Origin: Burkholderiales bacterium
Lineage (GTDB): Bacteria; Pseudomonadota; Gammaproteobacteria; Burkholderiales; Ga0077523
DNA length: 23,604 nucleotides
Assembly (NCBI GenBank): GCA_025459035.1
Contig: JALORJ010000002.1
Location: 1 to 23,604, forward strand
Direction of reading: 5' to 3'
The notes beneath the pieces are model-generated. The model was not told where the DNA came from. It did not search any database and was given only the letters and a program-made list of their open reading frames with translations. Both the position numbers and the translations under genes were made by a program. The stretch's first letter is position 1. The number at the start of each line of letters is the position of its first letter. Positions 6,337 to 14,112 of this stretch are shown here, one piece after another.

Positions 6337-8804
6337 ACGCCCCGCTCGCTCGTCCGCCCGTGCCGTCGCCCGAACTCGTGGCCCACATCGACACCGCGTG
6401 CGCACGCATCGCGCCGACGTGGCCGCTCGACCAGTTCATCGCGGTCAACCCGTGGTGGGGCTGGGTGTCGCAGCCGATCACGACCGTCGCCGCTCACCTG
6501 GGCACGCTGGCCGCGACCCCGATGACGCCGCCGCGCGCGTGGTTCCGCGAGCAGTGGACCGCGGGACACCTGACGCGGTCGCACCTCGACGCCGCCATCC
6601 GCGCCGAGCGCGCCGACATCGACGTCGACACGCTGGTGAAGCACCTCGAGCTGCCGCCGGCGCAACCGCACCGGCTGCCGCTGATCACCGACCTGCGCGA
6701 CGGCCGCACGCCGCCGCGGCCGGGCCAGACCTGGACCGAAGTGGTCACGCACCAGGTGAGCCAGCACTGCGCGACGTGGTTCGACCGCACGCAGGCGGCG
6801 TGGACCCTCGACCCGACGGCCGGCCTGTTCGCCACCTGGCGCACTCAGCTCGCAGCCGACCGTGGCCTGCCGTGGTCGAAGGGCCGCTGGTGGATCGGCA
6901 CCCGGATGCAGCAGCTTGCCGACGACCCGCGCGTCGCGATCGGCGAGGCGCTCGACGCGCTCGGCATCCCCGATCGCGGGCGCACCGCGTACCTGACCGC
7001 GGTGCTGCTGTCGATCAACGGCTGGGCCGCGTGGTGCGCCTATGCGCGCTGGCAGGCGCGCCTCGGCGGCAGCGACGACGCGGTGATCGTCGACCTGCTC
7101 GCGATCCGCGTCGTGTGGGAGTGGCTGCTGCTGGACGACACCGGCACCGCGACGCTGCCGGAGCGCTGGGGTGCGCGCTGGGGGCAGGTCGACGACCGGG
7201 TCGCGCAGACGCACGCGGCCCAGCGCGTCGACTGGCTGCTGCAGCGGGCGATGGAGTTCGCGTACCAGCAGCCCGTGGTCGCGGCACTGAGCCGGCTCCC
7301 GACCCCGGCGTCGGTCGCACCCGCGGTGCAGGCCGTGTTCTGCATCGACGTGCGCAGCGAGGTGTTTCGCCGCGCCCTCGAGGCGACCAGCCCGGCCGTG
7401 CACACGCGCGGCTTCGCCGGGTTCTTCGGGCTGCCGATCGCGTACGCCCCGGCAGGCAGCGCGATGGTGCGGCCGCAGCTGCCCGGCCTGCTGTCGCCGG
7501 CGCTCACGATCACCGACGACGCGCCCGCCGAAGGCCGTCCGCTCGCCGGTGCACTGGCCGCGCGGCGTCAGCAGACGCTGGGCTGGAAGGCACGCTGGGC
7601 CGCGTTCCGCGCCGCGCCCGCGTCGGCGTTCAGCTTCGTCGAGTCGATGGGCCTGCTCTACAGCGCAAAGCTGCTGGGCGACAGCGTCGCGTCGACCGCG
7701 ACGGCGCCGCGCTGGGAAGACACCGGACTGCCGGCGTCCGTCGCGCACGGTCTGCGCCCGCGCATGCCGCAGGCCGCGGCCGATCCGGCCGGCGTCGCCG
7801 GCACGGCCAAGGCGATCCTGACCGCGATGGGTCTGGTGCGCGACTTCGCGCCGCTGGTGCTGATCGCCGGTCACGGCAGCCAGACCGCGAACAACCCGCA
7901 TGCGGCAGGGCTCGACTGCGGCGCATGCGGCGGCCAGACCGGCGAGGTCAACGCCCGCGCGCTGGCCGACCTGCTGAACACGCCGGCAGTGCGCGACGCG
8001 CTGCGCCCGCTGGGCATCGACATCCCGCGCGGCACGCACTTCCTGCCGGGCCTGCACAACACGACCACCGACGACGTGGTGCTGTACGACACCGACGCGG
8101 TGCCGGCGGCGCTCGACGCAGCGGTCGAGCAGCTGCGCCGCTGGCTCGCCGCGGCCGGCGACAAGGCCCGCGCCGAGCGCGCGCCGACGCTGGGCCTCGC
8201 GCATCTCGTTTCGGATGCAGCCACGCTCGGCCGGTCGATCCGCGAACGCGCCAACGACTGGGCGCAGGTGCGTCCCGAGTGGGGCCTGGCCGACTGCGCC
8301 GCCTTCGTCGTCGCGCCGCGCGCACGTACCCGCGACGCCGTGCTGGGCGGCCGCAGCTTCCTGCACGACTACGACTGGCGCGACGACCCGGATCTGTCGG
8401 TGCTCACGTTGATCATGACCGCGCCGATGGTGGTGACGAACTGGATCAACGCGCAGTACCACGCGTCGACGGTCGACAACCGGCGCTTCGGCAGCGGCAA
8501 CAAGGTGCTGCACAACGTCGTGGCCGGCCGCATCGGGGTGTTCGAGGGCAACGGCGGCGACCTGCGCATCGGTCTGCCGTGGCAGTCGGTGCACGACGGT
8601 CGGCGCTGGCGCCACACGCCGCTGCGGCTGTCGGTGTTCATCGAGGCGCCGCAAGCATCGATCGAGCGCGTGATGGCGCAGCACGCGGTGGTGCGCGACC
8701 TGGTCGACAACGGCTGGCTGCACCTCTTCCAGATCGAGCCGCAGGGCACGGCGATCGTGCAGTGGCAGGACGGCGGCTGGGTCGACCGCGCCCCGGCCCG
8801 CTGA
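6333..8804 (+). CDS. dabA: DabA: DUF2309/UPF0753 zinc subunit of the DAB inorganic carbon transporter
   Basis: Peripheral cytoplasmic subunit of the DAB system, described as a beta-carbonic-anhydrase-like protein that works with DabB to accumulate bicarbonate in the cell. The 823-residue length fits the family. The zinc site is intact: Cys337 and Asp339 in VFCIDVRSE, His514 in IAGHGSQT, and Cys529 in LDCGACGG. The His-to-Cys spacing of 15 equals that of Halothiobacillus neapolitanus DabA (C351, D353, H524, C539, from memory). The N-terminal WPLDQFIAVNPWWGW motif is also typical. The ATG overlaps the dabB stop, with GGAG at 6322-6325. The gene ends 10 bp from the convergent SCP2-like gene. No RubisCO, carboxysome or carbonic anhydrase gene is visible, so a role in heterotrophic CO2 supply is as plausible as autotrophy. 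Confidence 0.95.
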   Translation: MNAPLARPPVPSPELVAHIDTACARIAPTWPLDQFIAVNPWWGWVSQPITTVAAHLGTLAATPMTPPRAWFREQWTAGHLTRSHLDAAIRAERADIDVDTLVKHLELPPAQPHRLPLITDLRDGRTPPRPGQTWTEVVTHQVSQHCATWFDRTQAAWTLDPTAGLFATWRTQLAADRGLPWSKGRWWIGTRMQQLADDPRVAIGEALDALGIPDRGRTAYLTAVLLSINGWAAWCAYARWQARLGGSDDAVIVDLLAIRVVWEWLLLDDTGTATLPERWGARWGQVDDRVAQTHAAQRVDWLLQRAMEFAYQQPVVAALSRLPTPASVAPAVQAVFCIDVRSEVFRRALEATSPAVHTRGFAGFFGLPIAYAPAGSAMVRPQLPGLLSPALTITDDAPAEGRPLAGALAARRQQTLGWKARWAAFRAAPASAFSFVESMGLLYSAKLLGDSVASTATAPRWEDTGLPASVAHGLRPRMPQAAADPAGVAGTAKAILTAMGLVRDFAPLVLIAGHGSQTANNPHAAGLDCGACGGQTGEVNARALADLLNTPAVRDALRPLGIDIPRGTHFLPGLHNTTTDDVVLYDTDAVPAALDAAVEQLRRWLAAAGDKARAERAPTLGLAHLVSDAATLGRSIRERANDWAQVRPEWGLADCAAFVVAPRARTRDAVLGGRSFLHDYDWRDDPDLSVLTLIMTAPMVVTNWINAQYHASTVDNRRFGSGNKVLHNVVAGRIGVFEGNGGDLRIGLPWQSVHDGRRWRHTPLRLSVFIEAPQASIERVMAQHAVVRDLVDNGWLHLFQIEPQGTAIVQWQDGGWVDRAPAR

Positions 8805-8814
8805 CGACCGCCGT

Positions 8815-9279
8815 TCAGCGCGCGTCCGCGGCCCGGCCGAACCAGCCGAAGAAGCGGCGGGCCGCGTCGCGGTCGCCGCGGATCGTCGCCATGCCCTGCT
8901 CGACGGTCTCGACGCTGGTGTTCTCGCCGGTGAGCACGAGGGCCCACGTGTAGCGGTCGATCAGCACGGTCGCGTCGGCGCCGCGCGCGGTGCCGCGCGG
9001 ATCGGGCACCAGCTGCGCACGGCCGTCGCGCACCTGCACGCCCCAGGCCTCGCCGGCGAGGTCGAGGAACAGGAAGCGCACGACGGCATCGGCCGCCGGA
9101 CCGGCGCGCGCGGCGTCGAAGCCCGCGATCCAGTCGGACAGCAGCGTGCGCGCCGGCGTGTCGGCGACGCGGGCGACGGTGGCGTCGTCGACGCGACGTG
9201 TGTCGGCCGACGCGCCGCCCGGGACTGCCGCGAGGCCGGCCAGCAGCAGGGCGAACAGGGGGCGGGGCATCGGGCGCAT
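8815..9279 (-). CDS. Small exported SCP2-like protein
   Basis: The 154-residue product has a signal peptide (LFALLLAGLAAV, cleavage near ASA-D at residues 25/26). The mature part resembles the SCP2 sterol-carrier fold, particularly the C-terminal domain of alkyl sulfatases: a strand region GEAWGVQVRDGRAQLVPD (76-93), then ADATVLIDRYTWALVLTGE (101-119), and a final RGDRDAARRFFGWF. That fold binds hydrophobic ligands, so a periplasmic lipid- or sterol-like binder is possible, but no ligand or enzyme partner can be assigned. The ATG at 9279 is preferred over the one 9 bases downstream because GGAGGT sits 5 bases before it. The gene is the last on this strand before convergent dabA. It may be read from the DUF3465 operon or from its own promoter in the 185-bp gap upstream. 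Confidence 0.6.
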   Translation of the reverse strand: MRPMPRPLFALLLAGLAAVPGGASADTRRVDDATVARVADTPARTLLSDWIAGFDAARAGPAADAVVRFLFLDLAGEAWGVQVRDGRAQLVPDPRGTARGADATVLIDRYTWALVLTGENTSVETVEQGMATIRGDRDAARRFFGWFGRAADAR

Positions 9280-9284
9280 CGCGC

Positions 9285-9290
9285 ACCTCC
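9285..9290 (-). promoter_or_regulatory. Ribosome binding site of the SCP2-like gene
   Basis: GGAGGT on the minus strand, 5 bases before the ATG at 9279. It is a near-perfect Shine-Dalgarno match and fixes the start over the second in-frame ATG at 9270. Confidence 0.8.
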
Positions 9291-9315
9291 AGGACGGGAA
9301 TGCGCGATGGAGCCC

Positions 9316-9341
9316 GTGGCGGGCCGCGAAGTTCGCGCCAC
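9316..9341. repeat. Inverted repeat in the gap between the DUF3465 and SCP2-like genes
   Basis: GTGGC at 9316-9320 pairs with GCCAC at 9337-9341, and inside these GCGAA at 9326-9330 pairs with TTCGC at 9332-9336. The result is a bulged hairpin in the 185-bp gap 9280-9464. There is no T-tract, so it is not a canonical terminator. The rest of the gap holds a short (CGGCA)x3 tandem at about 9421-9435 and no gene that I can support. Confidence 0.35.
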
Positions 9342-9464
9342 CCGGCCCTCTTCGCGCAGAGCGCCGGCGCGTCGGCCCGCCGCGGTCCGGCACGTCGGCA
9401 CGGCCGGTCGACCCCGGATGCGGCACGGCACGGCACCGCGGGCGCACGCGCGCCGCGCCGCCGG

Positions 9465-9995
9465 TCAGTCGAAGCGCCGCCCGCCGACCTCGATCCAGCC
9501 GCCGGTGTGTCGCCCGCGCGGATCGTGATGCGTCCAGTGCACGAGCCCGCCCTTGTCGTTCCAGACGTACTCGCCGCGGAATCGCACCGGATCGCCGACC
9601 GCCAGCGGCGCGACGCGCGGCGCGACGTCGATGTTGTGGACGATCAGCACCCGCGGGCCGCCGTCGGTGTCGACGAGAAAGCGCTGGTGGCGGTCGCCGA
9701 CGGTGTCGTCGGGCAGCAATCGCGTCACGTGCCCGGTACCGTCGACCAGCACGTCCGCGGCCTGCGCCGCGTGCGCTGCGCCGACCGCGATCGCGGTGCG
9801 TGCATCGGTGCGCAGCAGCTGCACCGGCGTGACACGGCTCGCGCCTCCGCTTCCGGCGGTGCGCGGTGCGGCGGACCCCGGCGCGGTGCGCGGCGCATCG
9901 GTCGGGCCGCCGATCGGATGCACGGCCAGCCGGATCGCGGCGGCGACCGCGACGATGCCGATTGCCGCGAGCTTCACCCACACGCCGGTGCGCAT
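9465..9995 (-). CDS. DUF3465 family protein, membrane-anchored or exported
   Basis: The 176-residue product has an N-terminal hydrophobic segment (residues 7-27), a Pro/Ala/Thr-rich linker (about 28-55), and a C-terminal DUF3465 domain (about 84-173). The domain is recognised by LPDD (94-97), DRHQRF (101-106), VLIVHNID (116-123), EYVWNDKGG (142-150) and HWTHHDPRGRH (153-163). The His/Asp/Trp-rich conserved residues look like a functional surface, but no activity is established that I know of. Topology suggests the domain is periplasmic. The gene starts 19 bp after the dynamin-like gene stops, on the same strand, so it is probably co-transcribed. The start chosen places the hydrophobic segment at the N-terminus; a longer reading would run into the dynamin gene. 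Confidence 0.75.
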   Translation of the reverse strand: MRTGVWVKLAAIGIVAVAAAIRLAVHPIGGPTDAPRTAPGSAAPRTAGSGGASRVTPVQLLRTDARTAIAVGAAHAAQAADVLVDGTGHVTRLLPDDTVGDRHQRFLVDTDGGPRVLIVHNIDVAPRVAPLAVGDPVRFRGEYVWNDKGGLVHWTHHDPRGRHTGGWIEVGGRRFD

Positions 9996-10014
9996 GACTG
10001 CCGGACCGGGCGTG

Positions 10015-11961
10015 TCAGCCGCGCGCCGCCGCCGCGGCGATCGCGGTCGCGGCCTCGCCGGCGATGGTGGCGCGAATCTGCGCGAGCTCGCGCAACTGCA
10101 CATCGAGCGCCTGGCGCTGCGTCTCGAGCTGCTGCGTGCGCTCTGCGAGCGTGTTGATGTCGCCGCTCACCTTGCGTAGCGACTCGACGCGCCGCTCGAG
10201 CAGGCGCTGGTGATCCTTCAGGTGCTGCGACAGCGGCGCGAGCGCGTTCCTGAGCCAGCCGTCGAAGTCGCGGCGCACCTCGGCGAAGACGTCGCGCGCG
10301 GCCGCGACGAGGTGCTCGTAGAAGTTGCGCACGACGACGAACTTGGCCTTCACCACGTTGGCCGGATCGGCGCAGAAGTTCTCCGTGGCCGTGCGCAGCT
10401 GCGTCATCGTCAGCACGTGACGCTCGAGCGTCAGGCGCGGCGCCGACAGCCGCGGGAAGCCGTGCTTCTCGTGGAAGTCGCGGTAGACGTCGGCGACGAA
10501 GTCGGCGGTGCGATGCGCGAACGCGAGGATCTCCTCGCTGCGTGTCTGGAAGGTGTCGAACAGCCCGCGCATGCCGCGTAGCAGCCCGGCCGTGGTCCAG
10601 CTCTCCTCGATCGAGCGGCGGTTGTCGGCGAGCAGCGTGTCGAGCGCGTCGTCGGCGAGCGTCTCGAGCAGCGTGTGGCCCTGGCGCAGGAAGGTGCTGT
10701 AGTGGGTCCGGAACGCGTCGACGTTCTGCTGGTACACCGCCTTGTCCTGCTCGAGCTTGACCAGCATCGCGCGCGCCATGTCGCGATTGCGCCCGGACAG
10801 CTGTCGCAGCGACGCGGCCTCGGCGACGTTCGCGTCGAGCGCGGTGCGCACCGTCTCGAACGACGCGTCGACCAGCACGCCGACCTCGCGCTGCACGGCG
10901 CTGCGCAGGATCTCCTGCTTCGCGGGCACGATCTCCTCGGCCAGCAGCCGCTCGAGCGCGCGAATGCCGCTGCGCTCGAGCAGCGCGGCGTCGCCGCGCA
11001 CGCGCGCGACCAGCGCCTTCTGCGCCGACAGTGCGATGACGTGCTCGCGCGGCAGCTCGAGCATGTGCGCGGTCTCGTCGACCATGCGCGAGACGTCGGC
11101 CGCGATCTCGGCCTCGGTCTTGAGCTCGTCCCACGCGAGGTCGACCTTGTTCAGCACCGCGACGGAGCGCGCGACGCGACCCTGCACGTACTTCTGCCAG
11201 ACCTCGAGGTCGCTGCGCGTGACCCCGGTGTCCATCCCCAGCAGGAACAGCACCGCGTGCGCGTTGGGGATCATGCTCACCGTCAGCTCGGGCTCGGTGC
11301 CGAGCGCGTTGAGCCCCGGCGTGTCGAGCACGACCAGCCCGCTCGACAGCAGCGGGTGCGGGAAGTTGACCAGCGCATGGCGCCACGCCGGGATGTCGAC
11401 GCGGGTGAGGCGGCGCCGGATCATGGTCGTCGTGAACACGTCGCCCTCGGCCAGCAGCCCGAGCGCGTCGGCTTCCTCGATCGAGACGTTGCGCGTCTGC
11501 GCAAGCGTCGCGAGCGACTTCGCGAGGCTGTCGGCGTTGTCGGGATCGAGGCGGATGCGTACCCACTCGACCGGCCGATGGCGCAGCGCCGCGATGGTGT
11601 CGGGCATGCGCCGCGACTCGATCGGCAGCAGCCGGATCGACGGCTCCTCGCCCGGGTCGTGGAACAGCTCGGTCGGGCACATCGTGGTGCGACCGACGTT
11701 CGACGGCAGCAGCCGCTGGCGATACTTCGAGAAGAAGATCGCGTTGATCAGCTCGGTCTTGCCGCGCGAGTACTCGGCGAGGAACGCCAGCACCATGCGG
11801 TCGTTGCCCAGGCTCTCGGCCAGGTCGTACAGCCGCAGCGAGCGCTGGATGTCGGCCTGGCCGTGCGCATCGAGCCACTGGTGGTACGCGTCGATGCCGG
11901 CACGCAGCTGCTCGCGCCATTCGCGGTAACGCGCGACCAGCGTCTCGAGCTGCGTGCTCAC
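10015..11961 (-). CDS. Bacterial dynamin-family GTPase
   Basis: The 648-residue product has an N-terminal GTPase domain and a long helical remainder. GTPase motifs are G1 AEYSRGKT (62-69), G2 RTTMCPTE (91-98), G3 LDTPG (212-216), G4 NKVD (271-274) and G5-like SAQK (312-315). The first G1 position is Ala rather than the usual Gly, while the Lys and Thr are kept. The region after about 330 is predicted all-alpha (middle/stalk-like), ending in a coiled-coil-like stretch rich in Leu, Glu, Arg and Gln. No strongly hydrophobic paddle is obvious. Bacterial dynamin-like proteins act in membrane remodelling or repair; this one's role is unknown. The GTG start at 11961 lies 16 bp after yggT stops, and DUF3465 follows by 19 bp, so it is mid-operon. 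The Shine-Dalgarno is weak. Confidence 0.88.
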   Translation of the reverse strand: MSTQLETLVARYREWREQLRAGIDAYHQWLDAHGQADIQRSLRLYDLAESLGNDRMVLAFLAEYSRGKTELINAIFFSKYRQRLLPSNVGRTTMCPTELFHDPGEEPSIRLLPIESRRMPDTIAALRHRPVEWVRIRLDPDNADSLAKSLATLAQTRNVSIEEADALGLLAEGDVFTTTMIRRRLTRVDIPAWRHALVNFPHPLLSSGLVVLDTPGLNALGTEPELTVSMIPNAHAVLFLLGMDTGVTRSDLEVWQKYVQGRVARSVAVLNKVDLAWDELKTEAEIAADVSRMVDETAHMLELPREHVIALSAQKALVARVRGDAALLERSGIRALERLLAEEIVPAKQEILRSAVQREVGVLVDASFETVRTALDANVAEAASLRQLSGRNRDMARAMLVKLEQDKAVYQQNVDAFRTHYSTFLRQGHTLLETLADDALDTLLADNRRSIEESWTTAGLLRGMRGLFDTFQTRSEEILAFAHRTADFVADVYRDFHEKHGFPRLSAPRLTLERHVLTMTQLRTATENFCADPANVVKAKFVVVRNFYEHLVAAARDVFAEVRRDFDGWLRNALAPLSQHLKDHQRLLERRVESLRKVSGDINTLAERTQQLETQRQALDVQLRELAQIRATIAGEAATAIAAAAARG

Positions 11962-11977
11962 GGCGGCGACGCGCCGG

Positions 11978-12538
11978 TCATCGCAGCAGCCCGGCGACGT
12001 GGTCGACGACCATCAGCGCGAGCTGCAGCGCGACGATCGCGAACAGCGGCGACAGGTCGACGTTGCCGATCGGCGGAATGCGTCGCCGGAACGGGCCGAG
12101 CAACGGACGCGTCAGCGCGTTCAGCGCCGGCGCGAGCGGGCTGTACGGCTGCGTCCACGACAGCACGGCCTGGGCGAGCAAGGCGCCGATGAACACGTAG
12201 ATCGACCAGCGCACGACGCCGACCGTGGCCTCGATCACGACGAAGCCGATCACGCGGGCGACGTCGACGTCGAACATCCAGCCACGCACGACCAGCAGGG
12301 CGAACTGCAGCAACGCGAGCGTCGCCCACGCGAGCAGCAGCGTCGGGATGTCGAGCCCCCACAGCCCGGGGATCACGCGCCGCGCCGGCCGCACGCACCA
12401 GTCGGTGAGCGCCGCGAGGAACGGCGCAGCCGGATGGCGCGACGGCGCACGCACGGCCTGCAGCCAGAAGCGCACCAGCAGCGCGGCGGCGTAGAGGCCG
12501 AGGAACGTGTCGAGCAGGAAGCTGACGGCGCGGATCAT
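11978..12538 (-). CDS. yggT: YggT family integral membrane protein
   Basis: The 186-residue membrane protein contains two YGGT repeats. The first runs from the N-terminus through RHPAAPFLAALTDWCVRPARRVIPG. The second runs from about residue 105, with WTQPYSPLAPALNALTRPLLGPFRRRIPPIGNVDLSPLF. Four or more hydrophobic segments are visible. Association of yggT with proC and yggS is widespread in proteobacteria, although the function is poorly defined; links to osmotic or potassium homeostasis have been suggested. The ATG at 12538 follows proC by 87 bp, and a GC-rich inverted repeat lies just upstream. Confidence 0.92.
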   Translation of the reverse strand: MIRAVSFLLDTFLGLYAAALLVRFWLQAVRAPSRHPAAPFLAALTDWCVRPARRVIPGLWGLDIPTLLLAWATLALLQFALLVVRGWMFDVDVARVIGFVVIEATVGVVRWSIYVFIGALLAQAVLSWTQPYSPLAPALNALTRPLLGPFRRRIPPIGNVDLSPLFAIVALQLALMVVDHVAGLLR

Positions 12539-12553
12539 CGCTGCGGCAGGAAG

Positions 12554-12579
12554 CGGTCGGGAGGGCGGGCGCCCGACCG
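12554..12579. repeat. Inverted repeat between proC and yggT
   Basis: CGGTCGGG at 12554-12561 and CCCGACCG at 12572-12579 form a perfect 8-bp stem with a 10-base loop. In the minus-strand transcript the hairpin ends about 15 bases before the yggT start codon. It lacks a T-tract, so attenuation, mRNA processing or translational control is more plausible than full termination. Confidence 0.5.
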
Positions 12580-12625
12580 GCGGGTCGGCGCATGACGACG
12601 CAAGCCTAACCGGCCCGCGCGTCGG

Positions 12626-13480
12626 TCAGCCGCGACCGAGGGCGTCGCCGAGTTCGGCCGCGCGCGCGGCGGCCGCTTCGATCGCGTCGACCAGCGCGGC
12701 CTTGACGCCGCGTGCGTCCAGCGTCGCGATCGCCGCTTCGGTGGTGCCCCCCTTCGACGTGACGCGCGCGCGCAGCACGTCGAACGGGTCCTCGGCCGCC
12801 GCCGCGAGCCGCGCCGCGCCGCGCACCGTCTCGATCGACAGACACCGCGCGGCGTCGGGCGTCAGGCCCTGCGCCACGCCCGCGGCCTGCATCGCCTCGA
12901 GCAGATAGAAGACGTACGCCGGACCACTGCCCGACACCGCCGTGACGGCATCGATGCGCGCCTCGGCGTCGACCCACACGACCGGGCCGGTGGCCCCGAG
13001 GATCGCGTCGACCGTCTCGCGGTCGGCCGCGCCGACATCCGGCGCGGCGTACGCACCGGAGATTCCGGCCTGCACCAGCGCCGGCGTGTTGGGCATCACC
13101 CGCACCAGCCGGGCGTGTCCGCCGAGCCAGCGGGCGAGATCGGCCAGGCGGATGCCGGCGGCGATCGTCACCACCAGCGCGTCGCGGACGGCGTCGCCGA
13201 GCCCCTGCGCGACAACCCGCATCACCTGCGGCTTGACCGCGAGCACGACGACGTCGGCATCGCGCACCGCGTCGCGCCCGTCGGCGTGGGTCGCGACACC
13301 GAAGCGCTGCGCGAGCTGCGCCCGTGCAGCCTCGGCCGGGTCGGCGACGGCGAAGCGGTCGGCCGCGACGCCACGCGCGATCAGGCCGCCGATCAGGGCG
13401 GCGGCCATGTTGCCGCCGCCGACGAACGCGATCCGCGGCCCGTCGGGTGCGGCGATCGCAGGTGGCGTCGAGGCGCTCAC
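12626..13480 (-). CDS. proC: Pyrroline-5-carboxylate reductase
   Basis: Catalyses the last step of proline biosynthesis, NAD(P)H-dependent reduction of 1-pyrroline-5-carboxylate to L-proline, in the cytoplasm. The 284-residue product has the Rossmann glycine-rich motif FVGGGNMAAALIGG (19-32), the conserved LVRVMPNTPA segment, and the C-terminal dimerisation/active-site signatures AVSGSGPAYVF and VTSKGGTTEAAI. The GTG at 13480 is the best start: it leaves a short leader before the Rossmann strand, gives the family's usual length, and sits 7 bp after the upstream gene's stop, consistent with an operon. In many proteobacteria proC directly follows yggS; here an exported SRPBCC gene lies between them. 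Confidence 0.95.
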   Translation of the reverse strand: MSASTPPAIAAPDGPRIAFVGGGNMAAALIGGLIARGVAADRFAVADPAEAARAQLAQRFGVATHADGRDAVRDADVVVLAVKPQVMRVVAQGLGDAVRDALVVTIAAGIRLADLARWLGGHARLVRVMPNTPALVQAGISGAYAAPDVGAADRETVDAILGATGPVVWVDAEARIDAVTAVSGSGPAYVFYLLEAMQAAGVAQGLTPDAARCLSIETVRGAARLAAAAEDPFDVLRARVTSKGGTTEAAIATLDARGVKAALVDAIEAAAARAAELGDALGRG

Positions 13481-13487
13481 GGCAGGA

Positions 13488-14015
13488 TCACTTGCCGTCG
13501 AGCATCGCCTTGGCGTTGGCCAGGCAGGCCTTGTAGAGGCCGTCGACGATGCCGCGCACCGCGGTGTCGTCGTTGTCCTTGCCCGGCTTCTCGGCACGGC
13601 GGCGGTACGTGCCGCTCCACGTGATCTCGGCGCCGCCGCCTTCGGCCGGCGACACCTTGATCGACGACCGGTAGTCGATCAGCGGCAGCGGCGACTCGAC
13701 GATCTTGTAGCTGTACGACAGGGCCGAGGCGTCGGCCCACAGCAGCTCCTCCGTGAAGCTCGGGCCGTCCTTCAGCGTGATCTCGCGCACCGAGCCGACG
13801 CCCGCGCCGCTCTTGATGGTCGTCTTCACGAACGCCGGGCACCACGACTCCAGCGCTTCCCACTTCGCGACCGCGGCATACGCCTTCGCGGGCGAGGCGG
13901 TGGTGACGACGGACTGGGACGTGCCGAGCGTCTCCCACGACTGCGCGGCGGCCGGATGGGCGGCCAGTGCGGCGGCGACGGCGGCCGCGGCGGACAGCGA
14001 CTTCACGAACTTCAT
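13488..14015 (-). CDS. Exported SRPBCC (START-like) family protein
   Basis: The 175-residue product has a clear signal peptide (MKFVKSL, then an Ala-rich core, cleavage near AAA-Q at 24/25). The mature domain looks like the polyketide cyclase/dehydrase type of SRPBCC fold: SPAKAYAAVAKWEALESWCP near the start, VGSVREITLKDG, LSYSYKIVESPLPL, and AEITWSGTYRR, ending in a long helix. These proteins have a deep hydrophobic ligand cavity; no ligand can be predicted. The start is supported by AGGGGAG at 14023-14029 on the minus strand, 7 bases before the ATG. Relatives are often cytoplasmic, so export is the noteworthy feature. It sits between yggS and proC, possibly with its own promoter in the 97-bp gap upstream. 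Confidence 0.8.
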   Translation of the reverse strand: MKFVKSLSAAAAVAAALAAHPAAAQSWETLGTSQSVVTTASPAKAYAAVAKWEALESWCPAFVKTTIKSGAGVGSVREITLKDGPSFTEELLWADASALSYSYKIVESPLPLIDYRSSIKVSPAEGGGAEITWSGTYRRRAEKPGKDNDDTAVRGIVDGLYKACLANAKAMLDGK

Positions 14016-14055
14016 GGCGTGACTCCCCTCGATGTTGTGTGTTGTGGTGCAGCCG

Positions 14056-14091
14056 GCACCGCGACCGGTGCGGCGCACCCGGCCGAGTATA
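14056..14091 (-). promoter_or_regulatory. Possible promoter and hairpin upstream of the SRPBCC gene
   Basis: On the minus strand TATACT (complement of 14086-14091) resembles a -10 hexamer, but no good -35 is visible. Downstream, GCACCG (14056-14061) and CGGTGC (14066-14071) form a 6-bp inverted repeat in what would be the leader. Together they suggest the exported protein may be expressed separately from yggS. The evidence is weak. Confidence 0.35.
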
Positions 14092-14112
14092 GGAGCCGGT
14101 CGGACCCGGGCT

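Noticed and set aside
6231..8723. An 830-codon open frame on the minus strand opposite dabA, plus an 851-codon plus-strand frame at 6398-8953.
   Set aside because: Both read as Arg/Ala/His-rich strings without any family motif, and both are the expected by-product of G+C-rich third positions in dabA, whose own frame carries intact zinc-site motifs.
4680..8804. A 1374-codon frame suggesting a giant DabA fusion.
   Set aside because: The first 551 codons lie out of frame over dabB and are Arg-rich nonsense. DabA begins at the ATG at 6333, which overlaps the dabB stop.
9421..9436. Short tandem (CGGCA)x3, considered as a repeat array or phase-variation tract.
   Set aside because: Only three 5-bp units, non-coding, in a G+C-rich gap; no evidence that it varies.
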